DNA of 64,000 bases, taken from an uncultured Ilumatobacter sp. GTDB lineage: Bacteria > Actinomycetota > Acidimicrobiia > Acidimicrobiales > Ilumatobacteraceae. The notes below the pieces were generated by a model, which saw only the letters and a program-made list of their open reading frames with translations, was not told the DNA's origin and ran no database searches. Where the stretch lies: NCBI GenBank assembly GCA_937919625.1, contig CALFRK010000175.1, forward strand, positions 46,423 through 110,422, written 5' to 3'. Shown here piece by piece: positions 35,423-44,693 of this stretch (position 1 is the first letter of the stretch; the number at the start of each line of letters is the position of its first letter). The position numbers and the translations under genes were made by a program.

Positions 35423-36514
35423 TCACATCGGAAAGCGGCGACGGATCCAATCGGCATACATCGGGTCGACGACACGCCAGCGTTGACCGACCCTGGTGAT
35501 CTCACCGAAGTTGACCAGACGGTCTCGGCTCGACTGCCCAGCTCCCGCGCTGAGATCGACGAACGACGCCGCGCTGCCGAACAGCGGTTCACGATTTGCG
35601 ATCAGCCGCAGCACCTTTTGATCGCTGGCCGAACTGCGCGAGAACATCGACTCGTGGGCCGGCTCGGTCTGAGCACGAGCGTCGGGCAACGCCTCGACCC
35701 ACAGATCGTCGTGATGCCGCTCGCCTGGCGCGGCGTGTCGCCAAGCCGCGTCAGCGAGCTGCATCGTGCGTTGCGGATGACCTTCGGCGAACTGGTAAAC
35801 GTGGGCAGCGACCGAACCTGGGTCGCGATCGGTCTCGCCGAATCCGCGCTCGATCATGTCGGTGACGGCCGAACCCGACAGTGGCCCGATCTCGACCAGA
35901 TCGGCCTGACCGTAGAACGGTCGCTCGACGTCGCTGAACATCGCCCGCATCAGCGATGTGTGAGACCCGGCGAACACGATCCCGATCTCCTGCACGTGCC
36001 CCTGCAGCTTGGTGCGCAACAGGCCGGCCGCGCCGTCTACCCGATCGATCCCCGGAAACTCATCGACGATCAACAACGTCGGGTTGCGGCGGCCCATCGC
36101 CACCAACGTGTCGAGCAGCACATGAACGACGGCGACCGGGTCGGGCTGGTCGGCCGATCGACGGGCGAACGACAGCTTGACAAGGCCGAGATTGATCTCT
36201 GCCGAGGCAGCCAGGTGTCGGAGCTGCGCAACGCCCGGCCCGGCCGCCGAGGCGAGGGCGTCGTCGAGGCGAACCGCAATGTCAGCCATCGACGAGACTT
36301 CGTAAAGGTCGACCGACACGACCGTGGCACCGCCGCTCTCAGCCTGCTCGGCGACGCGCCCGAGTGCGCTCGTCTTGCCGAACCGGCGCGGGCCCAGCAA
36401 TGCCGTGACCCGGCGGGTCGAGACACGTTCGACTAGGTCGGCAATCAGATCGTCGCGACCACTGACCTGATCCGGTTCGAGCGGGCCATGGAACGGGAAC
36501 GGCGACACATCCAC
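35423..36514 (-). CDS. AAA/STAND-like ATPase (archaeal-type ATPase family)
   Basis: 363 residues. Walker A is LLGPRRFGKTS (~40-49), Walker B LLIVDEFPGID, and FAGSHTSLM is the sensor segment. A C-terminal winged-helix-like region follows (LSAGAGQSSRDRLVNFGEI, then WRVVDPMYADWIRRRF). This is the pfam01637-like group of single-chain ATPases, common in archaea and seen in actinobacteria, usually of unknown role. GGGTGG precedes the ATG. The upstream strip contains two CATAGG direct repeats (about 36534-36562), possibly regulatory. Confidence 0.82.
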   Translation of the reverse strand: MDVSPFPFHGPLEPDQVSGRDDLIADLVERVSTRRVTALLGPRRFGKTSALGRVAEQAESGGATVVSVDLYEVSSMADIAVRLDDALASAAGPGVAQLRHLAASAEINLGLVKLSFARRSADQPDPVAVVHVLLDTLVAMGRRNPTLLIVDEFPGIDRVDGAAGLLRTKLQGHVQEIGIVFAGSHTSLMRAMFSDVERPFYGQADLVEIGPLSGSAVTDMIERGFGETDRDPGSVAAHVYQFAEGHPQRTMQLADAAWRHAAPGERHHDDLWVEALPDARAQTEPAHESMFSRSSASDQKVLRLIANREPLFGSAASFVDLSAGAGQSSRDRLVNFGEITRVGQRWRVVDPMYADWIRRRFPM

Positions 36515-36606
36515 CCTGAAAACCTACCACATTTCATAGGCCAGAGATACCAAAATCCATAGGTCCAGCGATAGTCGTAGACCCGCACCCGCTAGCATCG
36601 TCGCCG

Positions 36607-37479
36607 ATGAGGTCCCGCGCCAACCGCACCCTCGCGACGGCGCCCCCTGAGGCCTTGTTTCTCCTATCCGCCATCTCCCAATACATCGGGGCGGCGATCG
36701 CTGTATCGGTGTTCGATGAAGTCGAGCCCCAAACCGTCGCCTGGTTTCGTACGATCGGAGCGGCGATCGCATTGCTGGCTGTGTCCCCAGGGTTTCATCG
36801 CGGCTGGACACGCAAAGACCTCATCGGTGCCGCATTCTTCGGCATTGCCACCGTGTCGATGAACGTGTTCTTCTACCTGGCGATCGACCGCGTCGACCTC
36901 GGCAAGAGCGTGGCGATCGAGTTCATCGGACCGATCGTCGTCGCCGCAGTCACAACGCGCAGCGTGCGCAACGGCGCCGCATTGGTACTCGCCGTAGCCG
37001 GGGTAGTCACGCTCGGAGGTGTCGAGATCGGCAACAACGCGCTCGGCGTCTTCTTCATCCTGATCTCATCCGCGTTGTGGGCCGCCTACATCGTCGCCGG
37101 CTCGAAGGTTGCCAATGTGCGCTCGGGTGTTGCCGGTCTTGGTGTCGGGTTGGCGATCGGCGCGGTGTTTCTCACTCCGATCGGCGCGCCGGGCAGCGGA
37201 CCAGTGTGGGTCTCGCCAACCCTGTTGTTGCTGTGCTGTGCGACCGGTGTGTTCTCAAACGCGATCGGCTACGGCATCGATCAGTATGTGATGCGCCGCA
37301 TTCCGATTAGACGCTTCAGCGTGCTGTTGGCGACCCTGCCCATAACAGCCGTGTTCGTCGGCTGGCTGGCCCTCGGTCAGCAACCAGGGGCACTCGACCT
37401 GGCCGGCATCACCCTCGTGTTGACCGGAGTCGGCATCCAAGAACGCGACGAATTGATTGGCCTCCCCGAACCCGGCTGA
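36607..37479 (+). CDS. EamA/DMT-family exporter (RhtA-like)
   Basis: 290 residues with 10 hydrophobic helices in two EamA halves. Typical parts are FLAIDRVDLGKSVAIEFIGP and the second-half TGVFSNAIGYGIDQYVMRRI, followed by a final helix ending in QERDELIGLPEPG. The RhtA-like group exports threonine, homoserine or related amino acids, but the substrate is a guess here. TAGCAT lies 8 nt before the ATG and there is no clear SD, so it may be leaderless. Confidence 0.88.
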   Translation: MRSRANRTLATAPPEALFLLSAISQYIGAAIAVSVFDEVEPQTVAWFRTIGAAIALLAVSPGFHRGWTRKDLIGAAFFGIATVSMNVFFYLAIDRVDLGKSVAIEFIGPIVVAAVTTRSVRNGAALVLAVAGVVTLGGVEIGNNALGVFFILISSALWAAYIVAGSKVANVRSGVAGLGVGLAIGAVFLTPIGAPGSGPVWVSPTLLLLCCATGVFSNAIGYGIDQYVMRRIPIRRFSVLLATLPITAVFVGWLALGQQPGALDLAGITLVLTGVGIQERDELIGLPEPG

Positions 37480-37512
37480 GTTGGCAGTTGTGCCTGACAC
37501 AACGTGGCGCGA

Positions 37513-38676
37513 TCAGTGGGCGAGGCCGGGGGCGCAGAGACCTTGGAGGTCTTGAATGATGATGCGGTCGCGGTTTTCGTAGGTGACTTCGTTGGTCGGG
37601 TCGGGGCGCAGGTTGAACACCCGGAACTCCATCTCGGTCGTGTCGACGCTGAGGATCCGTCCGATCAGTGGTTCGCCGAGGCCGAGGATCACCTTGATCG
37701 TCTCGAGCGCCTGAATCGACCCGATGATGCCCGGCAGTACGCCCAACACGCCGGCCTCGGCGCAGCTCGGCGCGAGCTCGGGAGGCGGCGGCTCTGGCAC
37801 CATGTCGCGGTAGGTCGGCCCCTCGATCGGATGAAACACCGACACCATCCCTTCGAACCGGAAAATCGAGCCGTGGACGACGGGGATGCCGAGTTTGACG
37901 CTGGCGTCGTTGAGTAGGTAGCGGCTGGGAAAGTTGTCGGCGCCGTCGACGACCACGTCGTAGCCGCCCATGATGTCGATGATGTTCGACGCGTCGAGCC
38001 GTGTGTCGTAGGTGACAACGTCGACATCCGGGTTGAGCATCGAGAGCGTCTTCTTGGCCGAGTCGACCTTGCGGTCGCCGATTCGATCGATGTTGTGCAG
38101 GATCTGGCGCTGCAGGTTGGAGGCATCGACATCGTCCATGTCGACGATACCGATCGTGCCAACGCCGGCCGCTGCGAGATACATGGCGGCGGGCGAACCG
38201 AGACCACCGGCGCCGAGCATCAACACCTTGGCCTCCAACAGACGCTTCTGGCCCTCGATGCCCACTTCGGGCAACAGCAGGTGACGCTTGTAGCGGTTCA
38301 TCTGCTCGGGCGAGAGCGACGCCGGCTGCTTCCAATCGCGGCCTTCGTCCTTCCACCGGCCGAAGCCACCCTCCATCGACTCGACCGTTTGATAACCGAG
38401 CTCGTTCATCGTTCTGGCGGCAAACACCGAACGCACGCCACCGGCGCAGTACACGACCACGGGCGCCGTCTTGTCGATGATTCGTGCCTCGATCTGCGAC
38501 TCGAGGTGACCGCGTGGGATATGAATCGCGCCGGCGAGGGCACCTTCTTGATATTCGTCGGGCTCGCGGACATCGAGCACGATGTGCCCGGCTGCGATGT
38601 GTTCTGCAGCGGTCTCGGTGGAGATCTCTAGAACCTCCGCCTTGGCGGCAGTCAGAAGGTCACGAAAGGTTGCCAT
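37513..38676 (-). CDS. moeZ: Rhodanese-MoeB/ThiF fusion (MoeZ-like sulfur-carrier adenylyltransferase, reversed domain order)
   Basis: 387 residues. The rhodanese domain is N-terminal (~15-115, active-site Cys C77 in VVYCAGGVRS) and the MoeB/ThiF E1-like domain is C-terminal (~125-387, nucleotide motif GAGGLG 155-160, SNLQRQILH, DGADNFPSRYL). Such proteins activate MoaD/ThiS/CysO-type carriers by adenylation and transfer sulfur. Canonical MoeZ has the domains in the opposite order. The first zinc CxxC of MoeB is missing (TYRDMVPEPPPPELAPSC), so the usual zinc site is not intact. Single gene, converging with the EamA exporter. Confidence 0.9.
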   Translation of the reverse strand: MATFRDLLTAAKAEVLEISTETAAEHIAAGHIVLDVREPDEYQEGALAGAIHIPRGHLESQIEARIIDKTAPVVVYCAGGVRSVFAARTMNELGYQTVESMEGGFGRWKDEGRDWKQPASLSPEQMNRYKRHLLLPEVGIEGQKRLLEAKVLMLGAGGLGSPAAMYLAAAGVGTIGIVDMDDVDASNLQRQILHNIDRIGDRKVDSAKKTLSMLNPDVDVVTYDTRLDASNIIDIMGGYDVVVDGADNFPSRYLLNDASVKLGIPVVHGSIFRFEGMVSVFHPIEGPTYRDMVPEPPPPELAPSCAEAGVLGVLPGIIGSIQALETIKVILGLGEPLIGRILSVDTTEMEFRVFNLRPDPTNEVTYENRDRIIIQDLQGLCAPGLAH

Positions 38677-38757
38677 AGCGGCTAAAACCTACCAATCCAG
38701 TCGGGTATTCCCGCACAGCCGCCTCAAGCCCGCCATGGATTCGACCGATGGAGACGC

Positions 38758-40233
38758 ATGCCAGAATTGGGGGTGAGTGGCCAAGAGCTGCTCGCACAGC
38801 AACGGGGAGTGTGGAACAGCCTCATCCAGTTGGTGCGCGCAATCGCCGGGCTCGGGGCCTCCTACCTCGTCGCACGGCGGATCACCGACATCATGTTAGA
38901 TCTCCGCCCGGTCGACGTAAACCGGCTCGCCATCGAGGTCGCCGTGTATCTTCTCGTCGCCAGTGTCGCCCTCACGATCTCGAACATCATCCCGATCAGA
39001 CGTGACTTGGCTCGGATCGCGCGTGTCGTCGACAACGATGAACGCACGCTGCGCGAGCAGAGCCGCACACAACGTTTCCACCGTGACGTGCACAGTGCCT
39101 TCGAGATGGCCGAACACGACGCCGAGCTGTATGCCGTCGCCGCCGGTGCCTTGTCGAGGGTGGGCGGAGTTCGCGCAGAGATCCTCGTCGCAGACGCCAG
39201 CCGGGCACACGTTCACCGATCTGCCGTGGCGATGGGCCGCGACGCTCCCGGCTGCGGGGTGACTACTCCCGGCAGCTGTCCTGCGGTCCGCGGCGGACAG
39301 ACGCTGTGGTTCGACGAGCCAAACGGATTCGCGGCCTGTCCTCGCCTCCGCGAACGCCAGCTACCGGACGGCGCTGCGGCGACATGCGTACCGATCACCA
39401 TCCTCGGCACTCCAACCGCGGTCCTCCATGCGGTGTACGACGAGCAGCGCGACAGGCAGGAGCTCCACGAGAGCGTCACCCAGCTCGAGAGCATCGGACT
39501 CAGCTTCGGTACGCGGCTCGGCATGCTCAGGGCGATGGCGCAGTCGCAGCTGCAGGCAGACACCGACCCACTGACGGGGCTACTGAATCGGCGGGCGATG
39601 GAGAACAAGATCCGACAGCTGCGCTCGGACGGCGTGCCGTTCGCGTTGGCGATGGCCGACCTCGATCACTTCAAGCACTTGAACGACACATACGGCCACG
39701 ACACCGGCGACCGCGCCCTGCGACTGTTCGCCCGCGTGATGAGCAACGCCGTTCGCGATTCGGACCTCGTTTCCCGACATGGCGGCGAGGAGTTCGTGAT
39801 CGTGCTGCCGGGCGCCGATGTCACCGCTGCCGCTCCAGTGCTGCACCGTGTTCGATCGTCTCTCGAGGAATCGATTGGTGCTGCCCAGGTGCCACCCTTC
39901 ACGGTGAGCATCGGTTTGGTCGACTCGACGTGGAGTAACGATTTGCTCTCGCTACTCCGTTCGGCCGACCGGGCCTTGGGCGAAAGCCAAGGATCAGGGT
40001 CGCGATCGCGTCATCATCGACCACGCCAGGGAATCGGCAGACGAACAACCGAAGTCGATTCCGGCCGCGTTGCCGTCGCCAGTTGCCGGAACATCATTCC
40101 GCTGAACCAAGCATCACGGGTCAGACTCGAACACGTCGCGTTGACTTCAGCAACTCATCTCGCGGATGATGCTCGTCACATGCCGCCAAGTAGCGGTGGC
40201 AACACATCTGTGATCGTGACTGTGAGTACATGA
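38758..40233 (+). CDS. Diguanylate cyclase (GAF + GGDEF), 3' end frameshifted
   Basis: GGAG lies 6 nt before the ATG. Membrane segment ~57-81, GAF-like sensor ~115-250, GGDEF domain ~275-410 with intact HGGEEF (~341-346) and an allosteric RxxD site (RDSD) just before it. After ADRALGE the frame reads SQGSGSRSRHHRPRQ and an ~80-residue tail without any domain. Removing one A from the AAA at 39983-39985 restores the family ending (EAKDQGRDRVIIDHARES) and a stop at 40103-40105. The original gene therefore ran 38758-40105. The active site is unaffected, but the last helix is lost. Confidence 0.88.
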   Translation: MPELGVSGQELLAQQRGVWNSLIQLVRAIAGLGASYLVARRITDIMLDLRPVDVNRLAIEVAVYLLVASVALTISNIIPIRRDLARIARVVDNDERTLREQSRTQRFHRDVHSAFEMAEHDAELYAVAAGALSRVGGVRAEILVADASRAHVHRSAVAMGRDAPGCGVTTPGSCPAVRGGQTLWFDEPNGFAACPRLRERQLPDGAAATCVPITILGTPTAVLHAVYDEQRDRQELHESVTQLESIGLSFGTRLGMLRAMAQSQLQADTDPLTGLLNRRAMENKIRQLRSDGVPFALAMADLDHFKHLNDTYGHDTGDRALRLFARVMSNAVRDSDLVSRHGGEEFVIVLPGADVTAAAPVLHRVRSSLEESIGAAQVPPFTVSIGLVDSTWSNDLLSLLRSADRALGESQGSGSRSRHHRPRQGIGRRTTEVDSGRVAVASCRNIIPLNQASRVRLEHVALTSATHLADDARHMPPSSGGNTSVIVTVST

Positions 40234-40359
40234 TCCGCGTAGTGATCGATCAGAGATAGTTGCATTTTCTCGCCGGCCGTTTCCCCTCGATCATCCACGC
40301 AGCCCACACTGTCGACACCGGCTTCCCTCTCCGAATTCGATCAACAAACGGAGATCAAG

Positions 40360-40812
40360 TTGGACGTCATCTCACTCATCCCCTCGCCTGCCATGATCCG
40401 CCCCTGGGTCGATCCGATCGTCGACGAGCGTGGCCACGACCCGCGCAGCGTCTATGTCGAGCGATATTGGTTAGGCGTCATCGGGCCGACAGCGACATGG
40501 ATCATGAGACGCTTCGCTGATCGGTTCGACACCGACCCATCTGGCTTCAGGCTCGACCTCGAACACACTGCCTCAACGATGGGTCTGTCGTTCTCGAAAG
40601 GCCACAACTCGCCGTTCGGCAAGGCCTTGCACCGCTGCGTGATGTTTGGCCTGGCTCAACCGCTCAGCGACGGATTTGCCGTTCGACGACGGATACCATC
40701 CGTCGCCCAACGTCACCTCAAGCGCCTCCCGGCCGACCTGCAATCGACCCACGAAGAGTGGGCGCGACGAACGGTGCGCCTTACACAAACCGACATCCGA
40801 CCAGCGAGCTGA
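40360..40812 (+). CDS. Hypothetical protein, 150 residues
   Basis: No family recognised. Protein-like composition, basic (many Arg and His), no signal peptide or membrane helix. Notable segments are MIRPWVDPIVDERGHDPRS, YWLGVIGPTATWIMRRFAD, and HNSPFGKALHRCVMFGLAQP. I accept the TTG at 40360 as start because GGAG stands 7 nt before it; the first ATG (40393) lacks such a site. The single gene converges with the aminopeptidase gene. Confidence 0.68.
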   Translation: MDVISLIPSPAMIRPWVDPIVDERGHDPRSVYVERYWLGVIGPTATWIMRRFADRFDTDPSGFRLDLEHTASTMGLSFSKGHNSPFGKALHRCVMFGLAQPLSDGFAVRRRIPSVAQRHLKRLPADLQSTHEEWARRTVRLTQTDIRPAS

Positions 40813-40843
40813 GAGTTACAGAAAGCCGCCTGGCGCCAGTCCG

Positions 40844-42304
40844 CTACGCGTTGGGGGTGAAGTTGGTGGCGAGGTCGATCAGCAGGCGGGCACCGAAGCC
40901 GGTCGCTCCCTTCGACTTCCAGCCCGTGTCACTGTCGACATTCATGGTGCCGGCGATATCGAGGTGCGCCCACGGCACATCACCAACGAACTCGGACAGG
41001 AAGATCGCCGCCGTCGTGGCACCGGCGTACGGACCTCCGACGTTCTTCATGTCGGCGACCAACGAGTCGAGCAACTTGCGGTAGCGGTCCTTGGCGAGCG
41101 GCAGTTGCCACACCTGTTCGTCGGTCGCATCGGCCGATGCCCTGACCCGGCCGATCAGGGCATCGTCGGATCCGATCACCGCCGCGAAGTCGCTGCCCAG
41201 GGCGGCCATTGCCGCCCCCGTGAGAGTGGCGATGTCGATGATCGCATCGGGCTTGGTCTCGGCGGCCAGCGACAGACCATCGGCCAGGATCAGGCGACCC
41301 TCTGCATCGGTGTTGTGGATCTCGACCGTCTTTCCGTTACGAATTGTCAACACGTCGCCAAGTTTCATCGCCGAGCCCGACGGCATGTTGTCGGTGCACA
41401 TCAGCCACGCCGTGACCTGGTTGCGACAGCCGAGCGCCTTGAGCGACGTCATCGTGGCAAGCACGGCGGCGGCACCCGACATGTCCATCTTCATCAGGGC
41501 GTGCATCGGATTGCTGGGCTTAAGGCTGATCCCACCCGAGTCGTACATGACGCCCTTGCCGACCAGCGCCACATGCGCCTTGGGGTTGCGCGGTACGTAG
41601 CTGAGCTTGATCATGCGTGGCGGCTCGGTCGAGCCGGCATTAACCCCGAGCAGACCTCCGCAACCGAGCACGGCGAGTTGGTCTTTGTCGAACACCTCGA
41701 TCGCCAGCCCCGATTCGGCGGCGAGCTCGACGGCCTTGGCGGCGATTCCCTTGGCGGTGAGGTGGCTGGGTGGCGTGTTGGCGAGTTGGCGAGCCAGATT
41801 GGCTGCACGCGCCGTGACCACACCGTGTGCAGCCCCCTTGGTGGCGGCGCTGTCGTGCTTGGCGACCACCACCAGGCTGACCGAGTCGAGCGAGGTGTCA
41901 TTCGAACTGTCGGTCTTGAGGCCAACATAGTGATAACGGGCGAGCAAGATGCCCTCTGTCACGGCCTGAGCGGCGGTCGCCGCATCAACCGAAGTGCCGT
42001 CGGCCAGATTGGTCGCCAGATTGCTGCGCTTGTTCGCAGCCCTGGCGAAGGCAGCCGCAGCGTCGCGCAGCTGGTTGGCGGTGGCCCCGTCACCAACACC
42101 GACCGCTACGAACATCGGACCCTCGCGGCTCGGCACGGCCAAGGTCTGCCCGACGGCGCCGGTGAAACCATGCGCATTCAGCACCGAGCGATTGAGACCC
42201 AGCTGACGCGGAACCGCCCCCGACATTCCCACGGCAAGCCCAACGGCATCGGCGCCGCGCGGCACAGATCGAACGACGGACACGGGCGTAACGATGTTGG
42301 TCAT
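40844..42304 (-). CDS. pepA: Leucyl aminopeptidase (M17, PepA)
   Basis: 486 residues. The C-terminal M17 catalytic domain shows the family signature NTDAEGRL (~331), the GKGVMYDSGGISLKP block with metal-binding Asp and Lys, and the MKMDMSGAAAV segment. The two zinc/manganese ligand sets appear complete. The N-terminal ~160 residues are the macro-like domain. It removes N-terminal residues from peptides in the cytoplasm. It is divergent from the remnant amino-acid permease, with 115 bp between. Confidence 0.94.
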   Translation of the reverse strand: MTNIVTPVSVVRSVPRGADAVGLAVGMSGAVPRQLGLNRSVLNAHGFTGAVGQTLAVPSREGPMFVAVGVGDGATANQLRDAAAAFARAANKRSNLATNLADGTSVDAATAAQAVTEGILLARYHYVGLKTDSSNDTSLDSVSLVVVAKHDSAATKGAAHGVVTARAANLARQLANTPPSHLTAKGIAAKAVELAAESGLAIEVFDKDQLAVLGCGGLLGVNAGSTEPPRMIKLSYVPRNPKAHVALVGKGVMYDSGGISLKPSNPMHALMKMDMSGAAAVLATMTSLKALGCRNQVTAWLMCTDNMPSGSAMKLGDVLTIRNGKTVEIHNTDAEGRLILADGLSLAAETKPDAIIDIATLTGAAMAALGSDFAAVIGSDDALIGRVRASADATDEQVWQLPLAKDRYRKLLDSLVADMKNVGGPYAGATTAAIFLSEFVGDVPWAHLDIAGTMNVDSDTGWKSKGATGFGARLLIDLATNFTPNA

Positions 42305-42419
42305 CCGTACAGTCTGGCCGACGTGAGCAACCCATCACACACCGATCGATCTCGGCGTTCGAGCGCGACCACATCCAGTCCTCTAGTGATGGCCTACAGG
42401 TTCGATGCTATGGTCTTAA

Positions 42420-42776
42420 ATCGCCTGTGTCCTGCAGGCCGTGCCCAAGGGACAAACCGAAGCTGCCCAGGCGCTTGGCCTGTCTCCCGGCGCCATGCAG
42501 CGTCTGATCGTGCTGCCCCAGGCTCTGCGGGCCGTCATCCCCGCCATGGTCGGCCAGTTCATCGCCCTGTTCAAAGACACCAGCCTGCTCGTCATCGTCG
42601 GGATCCTCGAGTTTCTCGATGTCGCCTCGATCGCCAATAACCAGGTCGAGTTCCTCGGCAGGGGGCTCGCCAGCGTGACCTATGTCTTCGTGGCGATCGG
42701 CTACTGGGCATTTGCGTACACGATGTCGAAAGAAAGCCGACGCCTCGAGGCCAAGCTCGGGATCGGAACCCGATGA
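42420..42776 (+). pseudogene. C-terminal remnant of an amino-acid ABC permease (GlnP/AapM type)
   Basis: About 118 residues matching only the C-terminal part of a polar amino-acid permease: the EAA loop (VPKGQTEAAQALGLSPG), VLPQALRAVIPAMVGQFIA, FKDTSLLVIVGILEF and the normal end. The preceding helices are missing. Upstream the same frame meets TAA at 42417-42419, and the earlier sequence is unrelated. There is no credible start or SD; GTG 42441 is the first possible start. Together with the intact ATPase just downstream, this is what remains of a transporter operon that has lost its binding protein and most of its membrane part. Confidence 0.8.
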
Positions 42777-42831
42777 GCATCCAGATCGACACCAGCACAA
42801 TTCCAGCAATCTCCACGAGGAGCACCCCGCA

Positions 42832-43614
42832 ATGAGCAACGTATCGGTGAACAGCGACGCCACCCAGATTCTGGGCGGGTCGGGTGAGGTGATGATCGAG
42901 CTGAAAGGTGTCGATAAGTTCTTCGGCGACTTTCAAGCGCTCAACAACATCAACATGAAGGTCGGCAAACAAGAGGTCGTCGTCGTGATCGGCCCCTCCG
43001 GATCCGGCAAATCAACGCTGATTCGGTGCATCAACCGACTCGAACGACACAACCGCGGTTCGATCGTGGTCGACGGTGTCGAATTGAGCGACGACGTGCG
43101 CAACATCCAAGAGATCCGTCGCGAGACCGGCATGGTGTTCCAGTCGTTCAACCTTTTTCCGCATCTCACCGTGCTCGAAAACATCACGCTCGCCCCGCGC
43201 AATGTGCGTAACATGCCCAAAGCGGAGGCCGAGACGGCAGCAATGGAACTGCTCGAACGGGTCAAGATCCCCCAGCAGGCGCGCAAGTTCCCCGGCCAGC
43301 TATCGGGCGGACAGCAGCAGCGGGTCGCCATCGCCCGAGCATTGGCGATGCGGCCGAAGGTCGTGTTGTTCGACGAGCCGACGTCCGCGCTCGATCCCGA
43401 GATGGTCAAAGAGGTGCTCGACACCATGCAAGATCTCGCCACCGAGGGCATGACGATGATCGTCGTGACCCACGAGATGGGATTCGCCCGCGAAGTGGCC
43501 GACCGGGTCGTCTTCATGGCCGACGGCACGATCGTCGAGGTCGGCCCCCCCGAGCACTTCTTCACCAATCCTCAAGAAGATCGCACGCAGCTGTTCCTCA
43601 GCCAGATTCTCTGA
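42832..43614 (+). CDS. glnQ: Amino-acid ABC transporter ATP-binding protein (GlnQ/AapP type)
   Basis: 260 residues. Walker A is GPSGSGKST (~52-60), the signature LSGGQQQR, Walker [13 protein letters not shown] and the H-loop [22 protein letters not shown] is characteristic of the polar amino-acid ATPases. GAGGAG lies 10 nt before the ATG, so the longer upstream frame is not needed. The gene is intact, but its permease is truncated and no binding protein is near, so it must serve another membrane partner or be on its way out. Confidence 0.92.
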   Translation: MSNVSVNSDATQILGGSGEVMIELKGVDKFFGDFQALNNINMKVGKQEVVVVIGPSGSGKSTLIRCINRLERHNRGSIVVDGVELSDDVRNIQEIRRETGMVFQSFNLFPHLTVLENITLAPRNVRNMPKAEAETAAMELLERVKIPQQARKFPGQLSGGQQQRVAIARALAMRPKVVLFDEPTSALDPEMVKEVLDTMQDLATEGMTMIVVTHEMGFAREVADRVVFMADGTIVEVGPPEHFFTNPQEDRTQLFLSQIL

Positions 43615-43636
43615 GCACCACGGCAGGGTCCGAACA

Positions 43637-43656
43637 AGGTGCCGCCCACGGCACCT
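43637..43656 (+). terminator. Hairpin after glnQ
   Basis: Perfect 8-bp stem AGGTGCCG / CGGCACCT with loop CCCA, 23 bp past the glnQ stop codon. No T-run follows. Confidence 0.55.
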
Positions 43657-43770
43657 CCTCGACGCGTATGGTGCAGAACCGCGAACCGATCCGACAGCGC
43701 CGACATACAGGGGTGCCCCAGCTGGCGCAGACCCACCCCTGGCCACCCACACGAACCACCGCGAGGAACC

Positions 43771-44613
43771 ATGAACGACTCCCCAACCGACGAGATCACG
43801 GCCGCAGGCGGTCCCGGCTTTCCACGCTGGTTGAAGTGGGGTCTGCTCGGGGCATTGGCCGTGTTGATCGTCGGCTACGGAGCGATCTTCCTGTACGCCA
43901 AGGTGCTCAACGACAGCCCCGACGAGCTCGATCAGAACGACCTCGATGCGGCACTCTCGATCGATAGCGGTTCGGTCGACAGCGGTTCGGTCGACAGCGG
44001 TTCGGTCGATACTTCGGAGGATCCGGCTTCGGTTGATGAACCTGCCACCGATGCTTCTGTCGGAGAGACTCCCGCTGTCGAACCGCCGCCAGATGGCGGA
44101 TCGGCCTGGGTGGTCACCGATGCCTCCGAACTGGGGTACCGGATCAAGGAAGTGCTGTTCGGGGTCAATGCCGAGGCCGTCGGCCGCACTAATCAGATCA
44201 CCGGTTCGCTGATCATCGAAGCAACGGCGGTGACCAAAGCCGAGTTCGTGGTAGATGTCGCTTCGATCTCGAGCGACGAGAGCAAGCGCGACGGCCAGTT
44301 TCGGGGCCGGATCATGTCGACCGACGAGTTCCCCGAGGCGATCTTTGTGCTGACCGAACCGATCGAACTCGGTACCGACCCCGCAGATGGTGTCGATGTT
44401 TCGACCAGCGCAACCGGCGAACTGACGCTGCGGGGCGTCACCAACCCCGTCACTTTCGAGCTCACCGCTCAGCTCACGAACGGCAAGATAGGTGTGCTTG
44501 GCAGCATCCCCGTCGTGTTTCATGATTACAGCATCGCCAACCCGTCGTTCGGTGGGGTCACCACCGAAGACAACGGATTGCTCGAGTTCGTGCTGGTGTT
44601 CGAACCGGCCTGA
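43771..44613 (+). CDS. Membrane-anchored YceI-domain protein
   Basis: 280 residues from an ATG with GAGGAA upstream. One transmembrane helix near the N-terminus (WGLLGALAVLIVGYGAIFL), an acidic Ser/Asp linker with three SGSVD repeats, then a YceI lipocalin-like domain (WVVTDASELGYRIKEVLFG, RTNQITGSLIIEATAV, GELTLRGVTNPVTFELTA). YceI proteins bind polyprenoid-type lipids in the periplasm or at the cell surface. It is predicted to be outside the cell, tethered by its N-terminus. Confidence 0.9.
   Translation: MNDSPTDEITAAGGPGFPRWLKWGLLGALAVLIVGYGAIFLYAKVLNDSPDELDQNDLDAALSIDSGSVDSGSVDSGSVDTSEDPASVDEPATDASVGETPAVEPPPDGGSAWVVTDASELGYRIKEVLFGVNAEAVGRTNQITGSLIIEATAVTKAEFVVDVASISSDESKRDGQFRGRIMSTDEFPEAIFVLTEPIELGTDPADGVDVSTSATGELTLRGVTNPVTFELTAQLTNGKIGVLGSIPVVFHDYSIANPSFGGVTTEDNGLLEFVLVFEPA
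43966..44010 (+). repeat. Three 15-bp tandem repeats coding SGSVD
   Basis: Units at 43966-43980, 43981-43995 and 43996-44010 are identical except for the final base. They lie in the linker between membrane helix and YceI domain. The unit length is a multiple of three, so changes in copy number would alter linker length without breaking the frame. Confidence 0.95.
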
Positions 44614-44693
44614 TCAAAGCGGGACCGCTACCGGCCAATTTCAGAGTGGCTGGATGCGAGTTCGACACCGCCCGCGACGGCTGTGCCGACCGA

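Noticed and set aside
43966..44010. SGSVD repeats as phase-variation switch
   Set aside because: The unit length is 15 bp, so gain or loss of units keeps the frame and cannot turn the gene on or off.
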